A stretch of DNA of 64,000 nucleotides from Sipunculus nudus. Lineage: Eukaryota > Annelida > Sipuncula > Golfingiida > Sipunculidae. The stretch is taken from the NCBI GenBank assembly GCA_026874595.1, contig CM049313.1:67820659-67884658 (forward strand). Direction: 5' to 3'. The notes under the pieces were generated by a model that saw nothing but the letters and a program-made list of their open reading frames with translations, was not told the origin of the DNA and made no database searches. Shown here piece after piece: positions 36,001-46,534 of this stretch (its first letter is position 1; each line of letters begins with the position of its first letter). The translations under genes and the position numbers were made by a program.

Positions 36001-36616
36001 TAGCTTAAGCCCTCATTTGGACAAGAATGTCTGTGGCCTGTTTTATATCGAGCGTAGATGCAGCTTAAATTGTATTTCGTTGTATGTGTGTTTGCGCCGA
36101 ATGCTTTGAGGTAAATTTCAGCAGTTTTCAATGCGTTTGTTCACCGTTTCATTGCGTTGGTTCAACTAGCCCATTTTTATTTGTTCATGGAAAACTGTAT
36201 TGAGTTTGTTTTAGGGTAAGGGTGATATTAACCCTTGTGTACCAAACATGAATTAAACTGAAACACTTGTTTGTATTTTACCTTCCCAGAAAATCATATT
36301 TTTTAGGACTAGGGTTGGGGTCATTTAATTTCGGGTATACCGAACAGGGTAAACAACATGTCGGTTTGTGTTATGTGTCAAGGGAGAAGCTTACAACAAA
36401 AGGTCTCAGCCATGCCACTTCATTATGACTGGGGGGGGGGGAGGGGTTGAGGAGACCTTTTTACGAGAACTTTGCTCATTCTTCCCCTTTACATTTTTCT
36501 TTCTACAATAAAAATTCAGTTATGTATTCATAGGCGGCGAGACCCCCCCCCCAACATAATGATGGGTATAATAACATCCACTCTATTATTATTGGGTATT
36601 TGCACCCTCACACACA

Positions 36617-36629
36617 TATATATATTATG

Positions 36630-36705
<76 letters not shown>
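36617..36705. repeat. (TA)n microsatellite
   Basis: About 88 bp of TA with TTTATA interruptions, inside element P2. Confidence 0.95.
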
Positions 36706-36706
<1 letters not shown>

Positions 36707-37024
36707 TCTTCTGCTCAGTACTTGGAGTACCATATATACAGGGCCGCAGACTCCGGGATTTGCGGTGAAGAAAATTGATATTCTGTGTGAAAATTAATCC
36801 ATTGCCAGAAAAATAACTAATAATCTCCCTACAAGGAGGTACTGTTTTACTTAATAAGCATTGACCAATAAAATGCACCAGAATGCAGTAGTACCCATAC
36901 AGTTTTTCAAAATTTTCAAAACCTTGGGAGGGTGAGACCCCCTCTAAACCCCCCCCCGGTCGGGGATTACCCCATCAAATCCCCCCCCCCCCCCTGCCAT
37001 TTGTTTCAGGCTACGGCCCATATT

Positions 37025-37026
<2 letters not shown>

Positions 37027-37081
<55 letters not shown>

Positions 37082-37161
37082 TAATATATATATATATAAT
37101 ATATATATAATATATATATAATATATATGTATATATAATTTATATATAATATATATACTAG

Positions 37162-37191
<30 letters not shown>
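37027..37191. repeat. Complex (TA)n array
   Basis: About 165 bp of TA with repeated AATATATATATAAT and CTAG interruptions. Poly(C) runs sit just before (36979-36993) and after (37296-37305). Confidence 0.95.
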
Positions 37192-37192
<1 letters not shown>

Positions 37193-37498
37193 TATTTGGG
37201 TATACTATTTGGCCCCAATGAAAATTTGGTTTCGCCGCCAATGGTAATTTATATTGTGAACATTTATTATGAAAAATATTTTACCCGAACTAGACCCCCC
37301 CCCCCTTTCCCCGCTCACACATTCTCCAGACAAACATGGCCGACGAGTGTTGTACGAGTGCCCGTTGTATCATTTCAGGTCCCAGCATATTAAGTCCGCT
37401 CTAAATTCATGCAAATAATTGACCATAGTCTTCATCCAGTGTATAGAAGCATGCCTCAAGGATTTAAGATGTAGGTCTTACTGTATTATCTATCTACA

Positions 37499-37876
37499 TT
37501 TATCTCGTTCCCACGCGATAATTATCGCGTGGCCACGCGATAGTATCGCGTGGGAACGAGATAATTATCGCGTGGCCACGAGATACTAACGCGTGGGAAC
37601 GAGATAATTATCGCGTGGGAACGAGATAATAATCGCGTTGGAACGAGATAATTATCGCGTGGCCACGAGATACTATCGCGTGGAAACGAGATAATTATCG
37701 CGTGGCCACGAGATACCGTCAGATACTGACGGCTGGGAACGAGATACTAACGCGTTGGAACGAGATAATTATCGCGTGGCCACGAGATACTAACGCGAGG
37801 GAACGAGATAATTATCGCGTGGCCACGAGATACTAACGCGTGGGAACGAGATACTATCTCGTGGGAACGAGATAAA
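37499..37876 (-). repeat. 21-22 bp palindromic array, right (P2)
   Basis: About 17 units of the same family as 35752-36000, in opposite orientation, with CGTGGCCACG and GTGGGAACGAG cores alternating. CGTGGCCACG is itself a perfect 10 bp palindrome. One unit (near 37718-37735) is rearranged (CGTCAGATACTGACG). Confidence 0.95.
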
Positions 37877-38039
37877 AATAATTTTGTGCATGTCCTATAC
37901 GAGCCACCGTATTCATGGCAAATTAGATGAACATGTTTTTTTTTGTAGTAAGGACCTCGGGAAGAATTATATATGTTATAAACATACGCATGCGAAATGA
38001 AAACAAATATTTCCTTGAAATGTCACATTTTTTTTTAAG

Positions 38040-38238
38040 TATGACTGTTAAGACAAGTAGTGCTTCAAACTGGCAGAGGTGCGTTTTGAGTAGAAGCGAC
38101 ATCTTGCGGAAAGGTGAACTGATAGAAAGGTGCAAAACCTCGACAGACACCACAAAAACGAAGCCAGTCCGGAAAATATCCGTTTTTTTAAACAATCAAA
38201 TACCAAGGGCGGAAAGTTCGGACTATCTGTATTCCTAA
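38040..38238 (+). CDS. Candidate terminal exon, unknown protein
   Basis: A T-rich tract ending TTTTTTTTAAG precedes a frame that reads MTVKTSSASNWQRCVLSRSD, continues ILRKGELIERCKTSTDTTK, and ends RAESSDYLYS before TAA at 38236-38238. The composition is protein-like and basic. ATG at 38041 would also serve as a start. No AATAAA was seen close downstream and no domain is recognised. It starts 130 bp beyond the right end of element P2. Confidence 0.3.
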
Positions 38239-38409
38239 TTTGTTATTATGTACTCTCTAATAAGACAGAGAATCCAGCAATAACATTAAAACCAAACATT
38301 ATCCTAAAAAGTCCTAACGTCAACATTATCTGCTCTACACGCTTGGATCATGATCATACTTTTGAGAAAAAAAATCTTGGTTCAGCGTCAACGAGACTAG
38401 GTAGGAATT

Positions 38410-38604
38410 CATTAACTACGCTTCGGTCTTTTGATATCGGATCGGCACAGTCAAAACTAGACTGGTACCCCGCTCAAATATGGTTTTCCAGCAATCATAG
38501 ATTTGAAGGCCATAACAGATCGTTGACCAGTCTAAGTCAAAACAAAAGGCGTTTTGTTATGACTTTGTTGAACTGATTTCAAAAGGCCGAAGCGTAGTGA
38601 ATGG
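38410..38604. mobile_element. Small TIR element hosting a nested MITE
   Basis: Left end CATTAACTACGCTTCGGTCTT, right end the complement AAGGCCGAAGCGTAGTGAATG plus GA. TAGGAATT flanks both sides (38402-38409 and 38605-38612), a possible 8 bp target duplication, although the ends are offset by 2 bp so the true border is uncertain. The 77 bp element at 38458 lies inside it. Confidence 0.55.
38458..38534. mobile_element. 77 bp TIR element, TAGACTGGTAC family, copy 3
   Basis: Starts TAGACTGGTACCCCGCTC and ends GTTGACCAGTCTA. Perfect 9 bp direct repeats AGTCAAAAC flank it (38449-38457 and 38535-38543). It is a strongly deleted member of the family at 1471 and 25921, keeping only the tips. Confidence 0.8.
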
Positions 38605-39236
38605 ATAGGAATTGTCTAAAACAAAGCAGCAAGTAATCACGATATCAAAGGAAGGGTTTCCCAGGTAAACCTTAGATAAAACTGCTCATGTAGCGTTAAT
38701 AGGACACCTTATATGCAAGGTGTTTCATTACCGAGATGGATGGTACCTTTGATCATGCTCTAGCAGTGCAGCACAAGCTTAGAGCTAAAAATTATATTTG
38801 TAAAACAGCTTAATAATACTCCGTTACCAAACAGTTGCTTAATCAAATCAACAGACACAAAAGAGTATTTAACATAAAAATCTGTAAAAATGTATTGCCT
38901 TACAACATTTATATTCTAAAACACTCTTACCGTCTGTATATGTTAGGCTAAAATGAGGTGAGAAACATAAAATTAATATTAAAGTATACGTCAATCAATA
39001 CATTTTTTGGCGTTTAAAATAATTCCAACGGACATGTGACTATCACCATAGACATCATGGACAGTTTTCTTATGGGGCTTCTTTTATTCGCTTTGCTTGC
39101 ATGCGTTATTTCCATTGTACAATAGCCAAACCTAAGTATATGCTGTACGCGCTGCAAGTATAAATAGAAACCAGCATTCCATGGAAAACAATCCTCCGCC
39201 ACGGGGGCGATCCTAAATGCAGGATTCCCCCCAAAA

Positions 39237-39560
39237 AAGGTGTTTGCATTATCTTATTCGGCCCATACTCCCAGGTTCGTTCGTCCAGAAGTCCCAAAAC
39301 TCGTGTTTGCATTCACCTATTCGGCCAATATTCCGAGGTTTACTCGTGCATAAGTAAATGTACATCTGTGAATGTTCTTAGAGTCCTTCCTGAACGCGGA
39401 TCATGAGGCGGATCCACGCCGAAATCTAATTGATTTTTCTTGGTCTATTCCAGAAAAGCCCTGAAAATATCATGAGATTCCGTTCATGATTGCCCAAGTA
39501 ATGCTGTGAACAAACGCACACTCACAAACACAAACACGTACTCATACCCTCCCGTCGTAA
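39237..39560. repeat. Dispersed repeat D2, copy 1
   Basis: Blocks GTGTTTGCATTCACCTATTCGG, CGTGCATAAGTAAATGTACAT, GAACGCGGATCATG, CTTGGTCTATTCC and GCTGTGAACAAACGCACAC match 46230-46530 in order. The first block occurs twice here (39240 and 39303). The A/C-rich tail suggests the 3' end of a non-LTR element. Family unknown. Confidence 0.6.
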
Positions 39561-39789
39561 GCAATAAGCATAGACCCGGCATTAGATTTAAACTCCGAGA
39601 AAGATATAAGTCGACACAATGTAAACCAGCGGATTCTTGACCGGCACGCATGCACCTACTATGTTATCTACCGATTTTTTTCAGGTACAAGCAGGTTTTT
39701 CTTCTTACAATTTCTGCTTCTTGAACTGTATATACTTTTATATATATATAAGGTTTGGTTTATAGGTTTATATCACTCCGTGTTAGTCT

Positions 39790-40033
39790 CAGCGGTTTAC
39801 CCTACGCCTCCGTGTCTTCGGGCCTGTTCCCCCAACCAGTGTAGCTTTTCTCGGCTCCCTGAGGAGCATACACCCTGAAGCACGAATTCGACGAAATAAG
39901 GTAGTCCATTCTACATTTTGCCTGCCTATGCGTGCCAAGTACCCTTGTGGTAAGGTCTCTCAGCGAAGAAAGTGGTCTGATGGGGATTCGAACCCACAAC
40001 CTAGTATTCACTAGTCCCCTATAAATATTATGC
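39790..40033 (-). mobile_element. Probable tRNA-related SINE, family unclear
   Basis: The minus strand has TGTGGGTTCGAATCCCCATC (B box) near 39975-39994 followed by a body of about 180 bp ending near CCGCTGAG. An A box could not be assigned, so the head is degenerate or truncated. Confidence 0.45.
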
Positions 40034-40054
40034 AAGCACGCTCAGCTCTCTCTT

Positions 40055-40127
<73 letters not shown>
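40055..40127. repeat. Compound (CT)n-(TA)n-(CA)n microsatellite
   Basis: CT, TA, CA and TA blocks in series. Confidence 0.9.
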
Positions 40128-40128
<1 letters not shown>

Positions 40129-40129
40129 T

Positions 40130-41760
40130 GATATTTTACCAATATATTCATGCAAACGCAAACAAGAGTTCCCCAACCAACTGTATTAGTTGTGGAAATA
40201 TTTTAAATAAGGCTATTTTATTTTCGCTTTTTTTTTTAAGGAAAATCTTGAACGCATGACACAACACATATAAATAAACCTAGAATGAATATATACATAT
40301 TTGCTATCTCATTTAATTTTATATGAATGGAATCATAGTATCACATCCTTAAATGGTTATAATACTTTTGCATAAAGATCTTATGACTATCATAAATATT
40401 GTAAGCGCTTTCACGGCAGTCAAATCCAGAATATCACAAATCAGCCATCCCTAGTTGATGACAAATTGAGGGTCATTACCATAACCAAAAAGAAGGTCGT
40501 ATCCCCTTCTTTTCATAAAACAATTTTTATAAATTACTCTTCCATCCCCTGGTCATAGTCGGCGTCTCGCTTCTGCGTGCATGACGACCCTACAGCAGTC
40601 ATATACCATTATCCATAATAAGGCGGTCTGTCACAGCATCGCGGAATCCATATAAACACGCAAGCTCAAGGCAGCCGCATCATTAGGCAGTCCACTCTGC
40701 GCCTGGAGCCCACGACATCCAAAAATCCTCAATTCAAATAGACCACAAGTAATATATGTGATCTCAACACTTTCAGCTGATTAGCCGGTCACCGATGGAT
40801 ATTACGCGAAGATTAGGGAATTCTGCAGGCTTTAACACATTCTAGGCATGGGCAAATCAGAGCAGCTGTAACGCCGCCTGGACTGAGTGAACCTTTGATG
40901 ATATTTTCTTTCTAGTTAATTTTATCCACGACGAAGGACCCAAAACGGTAGGTTCATAAATGTTATATCCAAGTATGTCCTGTATGCAAAGCAGTGGCTT
41001 TCTTGAGCTTAAGTCTTTATATATAGGCGAACCTACTTTTTCCTGTTACTCTAGTGACTTGTTTGACTTTCAGCCTTCAAGACTCAGACTTTGTACATTA
41101 ACGATTGGACTAATGATTATTCCGGGTTGAACCATTTCTGTTTGTTTGTTAGAAGAATCGCATAAGGAAACGGTTTTGAACCTTTCAGAGTACTGGTATT
41201 ATATTTGTAATTTAAATATTTCTTAAATTTACACTGATCTTGATTTGTATGAGTTTCCGTATCCCAGCCTTAGTCTTTCCTATAATTGGTTTAGCTAACG
41301 AATGTATTTTTTTATTAATCTTTATAGTCTATATATGCCCAGTACAGTTAAATTTTTTTCACCCGAGTCTCTCTGTTTGTTTGTCTACTCACATGATCAA
41401 ACAAATCAACTAAATTGATATCCACGAAACTTTTTTATGAAAGTGAGACATTTGTAAGGGAACCCCTTTAAATTGGGTTAGGCTCCGAATAAAATGGATG
41501 GTTTAAAAAAAGAACAGTATACTTAGGTTGAAGTGTACGCTTGACTGAGCGCGATATTCCATTTCCGATATGCTTTTTTTTATTCGTTTTTTGTTATCAT
41601 TTGTAGAACAAGAATTTCAGTTCTTTCAGTTATTTATCGTATTTATGTATATAAAAATATATATTTCAATATGAAATTATACTTTTTAAGCAAAATATAA
41701 ACGAAATCACCCTATGCGTGTTTCATAAAAAAATTTCAGCAGTTATAAGACAAATACGTA
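40130..41760. other. No gene recognised
   Basis: AT-rich. A CTCTGTTTGTTTGTCTACTC block near 41370 followed by ATGATCAAAC recalls the leader of Helitron-like elements, but no satellite core follows. Confidence 0.45.
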
Positions 41761-41797
41761 ATCACGCCTATCAATAGAAAGAACAGTTATTCCTCAG

Positions 41798-42067
41798 GTC
41801 GATTCTAAAGAATGGGTGATGAACAAATACAGAGAGTTTACACTCAAAGCAGTTGAATTACCCTACAAACATACTTTTATATTTTCCCATGAGGTTTTGA
41901 GTCTTGTGAAAATGTCATCGATTGCTATACCTGTATCAAGGACGTATAACACGCCGACTGAAGTAATAACAGATCTCTCTACAGTCAAGTGTTTTGACCC
42001 GTACAGTTATGTCGCTATAAGATGGGATATAAATATTTGGGCATTTGATAAAAAAAGAGGATACTAA
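41798..42067 (+). CDS. Candidate coding exon, unknown protein
   Basis: The acceptor-like CAGTTATTCCTCAG ends at 41797. An 89-codon frame follows to TAA at 42065-42067 (VDSKEWVMNKYREFTLKAVE, later TEVITDLSTVKCFDPYSYVA). The composition is protein-like and less repetitive than chance frames nearby. A GAA-GTAATA donor near 41961 could end the exon before the stop. I recognise no domain. The frame is open upstream only to about 41768. Confidence 0.33.
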   Translation, partial: VDSKEWVMNKYREFTLKAVELPYKHTFIFSHEVLSLVKMSSIAIPVSRTYNTPTEVITDLSTVKCFDPYSYVAIRWDINIWAFDKKRGY

Positions 42068-42338
42068 ATGTGAAACCAGCAATGACAATACAGAAGTTTC
42101 TCATATAGACAAATAATGTACGTTTGAATTAAGATTTTATTAAATTACTATAGTTATCAGCAAAATATTGCTAAGCCTGGGATCAGCTCATTATTAATAT
42201 AATACTCCAATATATTCGACTTGTTAGGTTACAATTTGTGATTACCAGTGGACCGATCAAAATGAATGAAACTTAAAATGAAATGGAAACAAATACAGCT
42301 ATAATACTACAAAATGATATTTTATATGAATTTTTCAG

Positions 42339-42511
42339 AGAGAACTAATGAACAATTATCCTCTGAGCAAAGAAGGGAAATGATATCTGTTTCGCAATTT
42401 TACAGAAAAGGCTCAGATCTTGGTCATTCTGGAGTGGTTTTTATGCTTCTTTCCCCGCCCGGGTGGTGTATTGCTATGATTTTTAAAGCCGAAGAGAGCA
42501 TCGTATTCTAA
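42339..42511 (+). CDS. Candidate terminal exon, unknown protein
   Basis: After a strong acceptor (ATATGAATTTTTCAG) a frame of 57 codons runs to TAA, with a polar start (RTNEQLSSEQRREMISVSQF) and a hydrophobic middle (GVVFMLLSPPGWCIAMIF). It enters in phase 1, which does not match the simplest donor of the 41.8 kb exon, so the two may not be joined as drawn. Confidence 0.3.
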
Positions 42512-42939
42512 AGTGGTCGTTTATATGAGTAGTTATATATAGGTATCAGTCACCAGACATCTGCTAAGGAACAAGATGCTTAAAACATCTATGCCGCTAT
42601 ATGCTTTCATTATTATGGTACCCAATTTATTTGCAGATTGGGTCCCTGCGTGACTTCAACTAAAACTATCGCTATGGTGTGACTGATCATAGCTGTGCTT
42701 GATCAATTTTAGGTATTTGGTTGATTTGTATCGATATAAAATGTTTAACGGGTTAAATTGGAGTTCGTCATCGGCACAAATGTAACCGTATAGTCTGTGG
42801 AAATTATATTGTCCAAATCTCGTAAACAAGATCCTTAGATTACCCATATGGCAACATTCTTCTATTTCCCTCAATTCATATGCAGGCTATGTCCCTGCTT
42901 TTTGTTATTTAGATAAGTTCAAAAATGTAAAAAAAGGCG

Positions 42940-42990
42940 TCAATGTACGTTCAAGAGTGGAGGTTGACTCATTGGCGAAAATTTCGGAAA
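42940..42990. repeat. Short dispersed block shared with 45.15 kb
   Basis: TGGAGGTTGACTCATTGGCG with following AAA resembles CTGGAGGTTGACTCATCTAC with CGAAA at 45147-45170. Origin unknown. Confidence 0.3.
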
Positions 42991-42996
42991 CATTTT

Positions 42997-43000
<4 letters not shown>

Positions 43001-43027
<27 letters not shown>
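43001..43027. repeat. Short (TA)n array
   Basis: About 27 bp of TA directly ahead of the duplicated SINE heads. Confidence 0.9.
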
Positions 43028-43030
<3 letters not shown>

Positions 43031-43439
43031 ACGGGTGAAAATAGAAACCAGGCCCGAATGTGGGTTCGAACCCGTAACCTGTGACACACAAGTCAGACGT
43101 TCTACCGCTTCGCTAATAAAGCAAGCTTCACTAGCAAGGCCAGTAGGAACGCTTTTGTGTGTCCGGTTACATTCACCCCCTCTCCGAGGACGTTAGTCCC
43201 CAGAACGTGGGATCTATCCCGGGGGTCACACACGTGAACTGGGTGGGGCATCATGCCACGACACCAACTCCCCGGATCCCACCGCTGCCACCATTGTGGA
43301 CGGGTGAAAATAGAAACCAGGCCCGAATGTGGGTTCGAACCCGTAACCTGTGACACACAAGTCAGACGTTCTACCGCTTCGCTAATAAAGCAAGCTTCAC
43401 TAGCAAGGCCAGTAGGAACGCTTTTGTGTGTCCGGTTAC

Positions 43440-43442
<3 letters not shown>
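43031..43442 (-). mobile_element. Dimeric tRNA-derived SINE (family A head, duplicated)
   Basis: A 143 bp unit (43031-43173) recurs essentially unchanged at 43300-43442, offset exactly 269 bp. On the minus strand each unit carries an A box (TAGCGAAGCGGTAG; 43102-43115 and 43371-43384) and a B box (GGGTTCGAACCC; 43062-43073 and 43331-43342). The lead-in GCTAGTGAAGCTTGC is shared with the SINE at 0.9 kb. The 126 bp spacer is GC-rich and may be the SINE body. (TA)n arrays lie on both sides. The near identity of the copies points to recent tandem duplication or a dimeric SINE. Confidence 0.75.
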
Positions 43443-43488
<46 letters not shown>

Positions 43489-43491
43489 TAT

Positions 43492-43530
<39 letters not shown>

Positions 43531-43533
43531 TAT

Positions 43534-43570
<37 letters not shown>
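43442..43570. repeat. Long (TA)n array with higher-order repeat
   Basis: About 130 bp of TA in which a TATTATATTATATTATAATA block occurs twice, so the array has duplicated in larger pieces. Confidence 0.95.
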
Positions 43571-43571
<1 letters not shown>

Positions 43572-43579
43572 CTTGTAAA

Positions 43580-46220
43580 CCTTAATATAACTTGAGTGTT
43601 AAAACCCGATTTAAAGCTGAAGGTAAAGTTTTCAGTATTTGTTTATTCTAACCCAGACGCAGATTAAACGGTTTCAACCTGCTGGGTCACAATAAACTGC
43701 AAATAGTTGTTTGTATTGGCCGGCTCGATAACTAACCCTTATGAAAACTGTGTGCACAATATAAAGTATAGATGATAATATTAAAAACCCTTGTCTGCAT
43801 GTTATTTTGCAATAACTGCTTTAGGAATATTTTTTACAAAAATTATTGTCCTACATATATTTACAGATGTTCAGCCACTTTTGAGTGAAGTTATAAGTAT
43901 TTATTATGTATAATGTTGCATTGTCTGACGTCACCAGCTGGAATGGCGCGTTTCTTTCTCAGTTCTCGGAAAATGTAGCAAACATTGATGATTTTTCTGT
44001 CAGATTTTGGATTATTTGGCTTATACAAATTCAGTTTAAGGTAAAACATTTTTTTTACTATTTTTTACGGCGGAATAGCTTCTGAAACTACTTGGCAAGA
44101 TATTTTTGTAGTGTCCCGCATGTATGAAAATTATTTAAATTATCCCGGAAAAACAGGCGGACACCAGAATAAATCACAGTTTACGTGCCCTGACTGTCAC
44201 CAAGCTGATAGGAAGTCACTTCACTAATTATAGCTAATAAAAAATGGCAACTGAAAACTTTTCCCCTATACTTTAGACAAAAAAATAAAAAAATTACTTT
44301 TAACATAGCGATATTGAGCTGTTCCTGTCATCCAGTATATATCTTATTTTTTCCTTATTAAAATTAATTTTCAATCCTTCATCTTATATGTAAAATATAT
44401 GCTATTCATCAACTGCCTCATTTAATTTACATAAACAATAACCAAATTCATTTTATGTTGTTGAATATTTATAATGGGGACAACGTAATTCAAATATGAA
44501 TAATGAACATTAAAGTTTTGAAAATGCGCGAAAAGTTCTAATTATTTATAATCTTATATTTTCCTTATATGTTCAGTAAAATGCGGTGGGAGCCGTGTGA
44601 TTTATGTATCATACTTATATGGTCTTTCTCATACAACATGTCCTTAAATATGAGTAAATAAAAATTACAAAAGTAAAACATTTTTTGTTTTACACTATAA
44701 CCCCGTCAGGCTTGTGTTATTGGCAATTATTTTATCTAGATAAACAAAAACAAAACAAAAGTTTTTATATGATAATGCTATGTCACTGCTACAGGTATCG
44801 TATCCTATTACTAATAAATAAAATATTTCGATAATAATGCTATAATATGTATCGTGATCATATACGGAATATACTACGTGTTGTTATGATAAAGATAAGA
44901 TTTCTGTTATCAAATTTGATTAACATTAGTCCTCCAAAAACCGGTCTTCCTCACCTGTCGCGTTAATCACGAAAGATTTTAAAATCAATTGTACCTTTCA
45001 GGACATCTGCGGAAGACATCCAGGGTATATGGATTTATTGTCTCGCATACAAATACATACATGAAAACAATTCTTCTTTCTACAGCAAAAAAAAAAACAA
45101 TTATGACAAAAGGATAAATCTACCGATGCAAGTTATTCAGGAACTGGAGGTTGACTCATCTACGAAACGCCTGTGAATATGGTTCCAGATTGTAAAGATT
45201 GAAACCGGATTTTTTTTTAAATAGAGGTCCGTAAAACACAATATTTCTTTCTCTAATTTCGACAGGATTGACCTTTGCTTGTATTTTACAATTTTACAAT
45301 GGGGAAGGTTGACAAAAAAAACAGGATACGGATGTGTTGCCTGACTACAGTCGATTTATGGTATTCCAAAACAGATCACTGAAATGTACCGAAATGTCTC
45401 TTTTTACTGGCATCTCAATTACATTAAGTATTACCGCTACCTTCATACCGAAAAAACTTTGAGTTAGGGAGTACTGTAAGAAAACTGACGTATGAGTAAG
45501 CTGCAAGCATAATGATTTTGAAAAAGCTTGCTCGAGACAATCTAGTGCGTACGGACCAACCTATATAATGAACAGCGAAAGAACGAAAACAAACAGCTAG
45601 TGACAACGATTATGTAGGGCATTTGTAAACTGATGAAAGAAAATGCGTAAAATGTGCCTTTTCAGTTTTCATTGACCAACCAAATAAATATGTTTTATAT
45701 ATTGAAAAATAAAACATTAGCATGTGTAGTCGAAGCGCAAACCTTCATCGGACTCAAACCTTTATTTGTGCACTCACTGCCACGTTTCAGGGACACAGTT
45801 TGACCCTTATTCCTAAGAATGGGCGGTTTAAACCTGGGGACAAAGAAAGCATCCTGTATCACAATGGGAAATGAACTTTTAATTAAAAAGTATAATGATG
45901 ATCCAGATTATCTCCTAAATTTAATTAATTGTTCCTGTGCTTTTACTCTAACAAAATGTTTGCAATACGTTTTGTGTAAAGTTGCTAGCAGATAAACTAA
46001 CGATTCAACGAACCAAAGGAAAACATTAGGCACGCGTCCTGCAGAGGTAAAGGAAATATTTTAAAACGTTTGTGTGTAGAATATGAGCTCAACATCCTGG
46101 ACTCATTGGCCAGTTCAGGATCAAACGATCACAAAAATATGTTCATTAATGTATGCCTCACATTGGAAACAATAACGACAGCTTTAGCAGGAATACCCAA
46201 ACCTAGAAATCTTGTATTTT
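43580..46220. other. No gene recognised
   Basis: Very AT-rich sequence. Frames such as 45424-45606 (minus) lack splice and domain support. Confidence 0.45.
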
Positions 46221-46224
46221 AGGG

Positions 46225-46530
46225 AATGCAAGTCTCGGCCATGTGTTTGCATTCACTCAATCGGCCCATATTCCCGGGCTAATCTGTGCATAAGTGACTG
46301 TACATTTATGAATATTCATTGATGACATGCCTGAACTCGGGTCATGTGCCTGATTCACACTAAAATATAATGGATTCTTCCTTGGTCCGTTCCCGAAATT
46401 CCTTGAACATTTTATGATACTGAGCTTGACTGCGTGGTTTATGTTGTGAACAAACACACAACCACACACAAACCCACGGACACAAACACACACGATTGGG
46501 GATAAAAGCATATCCTCTTGTTGGAGGCAA
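46225..46530. repeat. Dispersed repeat D2, copy 2
   Basis: Same blocks and order as 39237-39560: GTGTTTGCATTCACTCAATCGG, GTGCATAAGTGACTGTACAT, TTGTGAACAAACACACA. The 106-codon minus frame here is the repeat read backwards. Confidence 0.6.
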
Positions 46531-46534
46531 TTTG

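Larger units (their letters stand above)
35717..37909. mobile_element. 2.2 kb TIR element with palindromic arrays (P2)
   Basis: Left end CGGTGGCTCGTATAGGACAT, then GCACAAAATTATTTT. The right end is the exact complement for about 35 bp. TA dinucleotides flank both ends (35715-35716 and 37910-37911), consistent with a TA target site. Directly inside each end lies an array of TATCTCGTTCCCACGCGATA-type units, inverted relative to each other. The interior (36010-37490) has (TA)n, poly(G/C) tracts and no gene. The terminus matches element P3 (11183-13880) over CGGTGGCT and TAGGACA, so they are one class. Confidence 0.8.

Noticed and set aside
36472-36878. Tyr/Ile-repeat ORFs on both strands
   Set aside because: They translate the (TA)n array.
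38130-38576. 148-codon plus ORF
   Set aside because: It overlaps the more credible frame ending at 38238 in another phase and then crosses two nested miniature elements.
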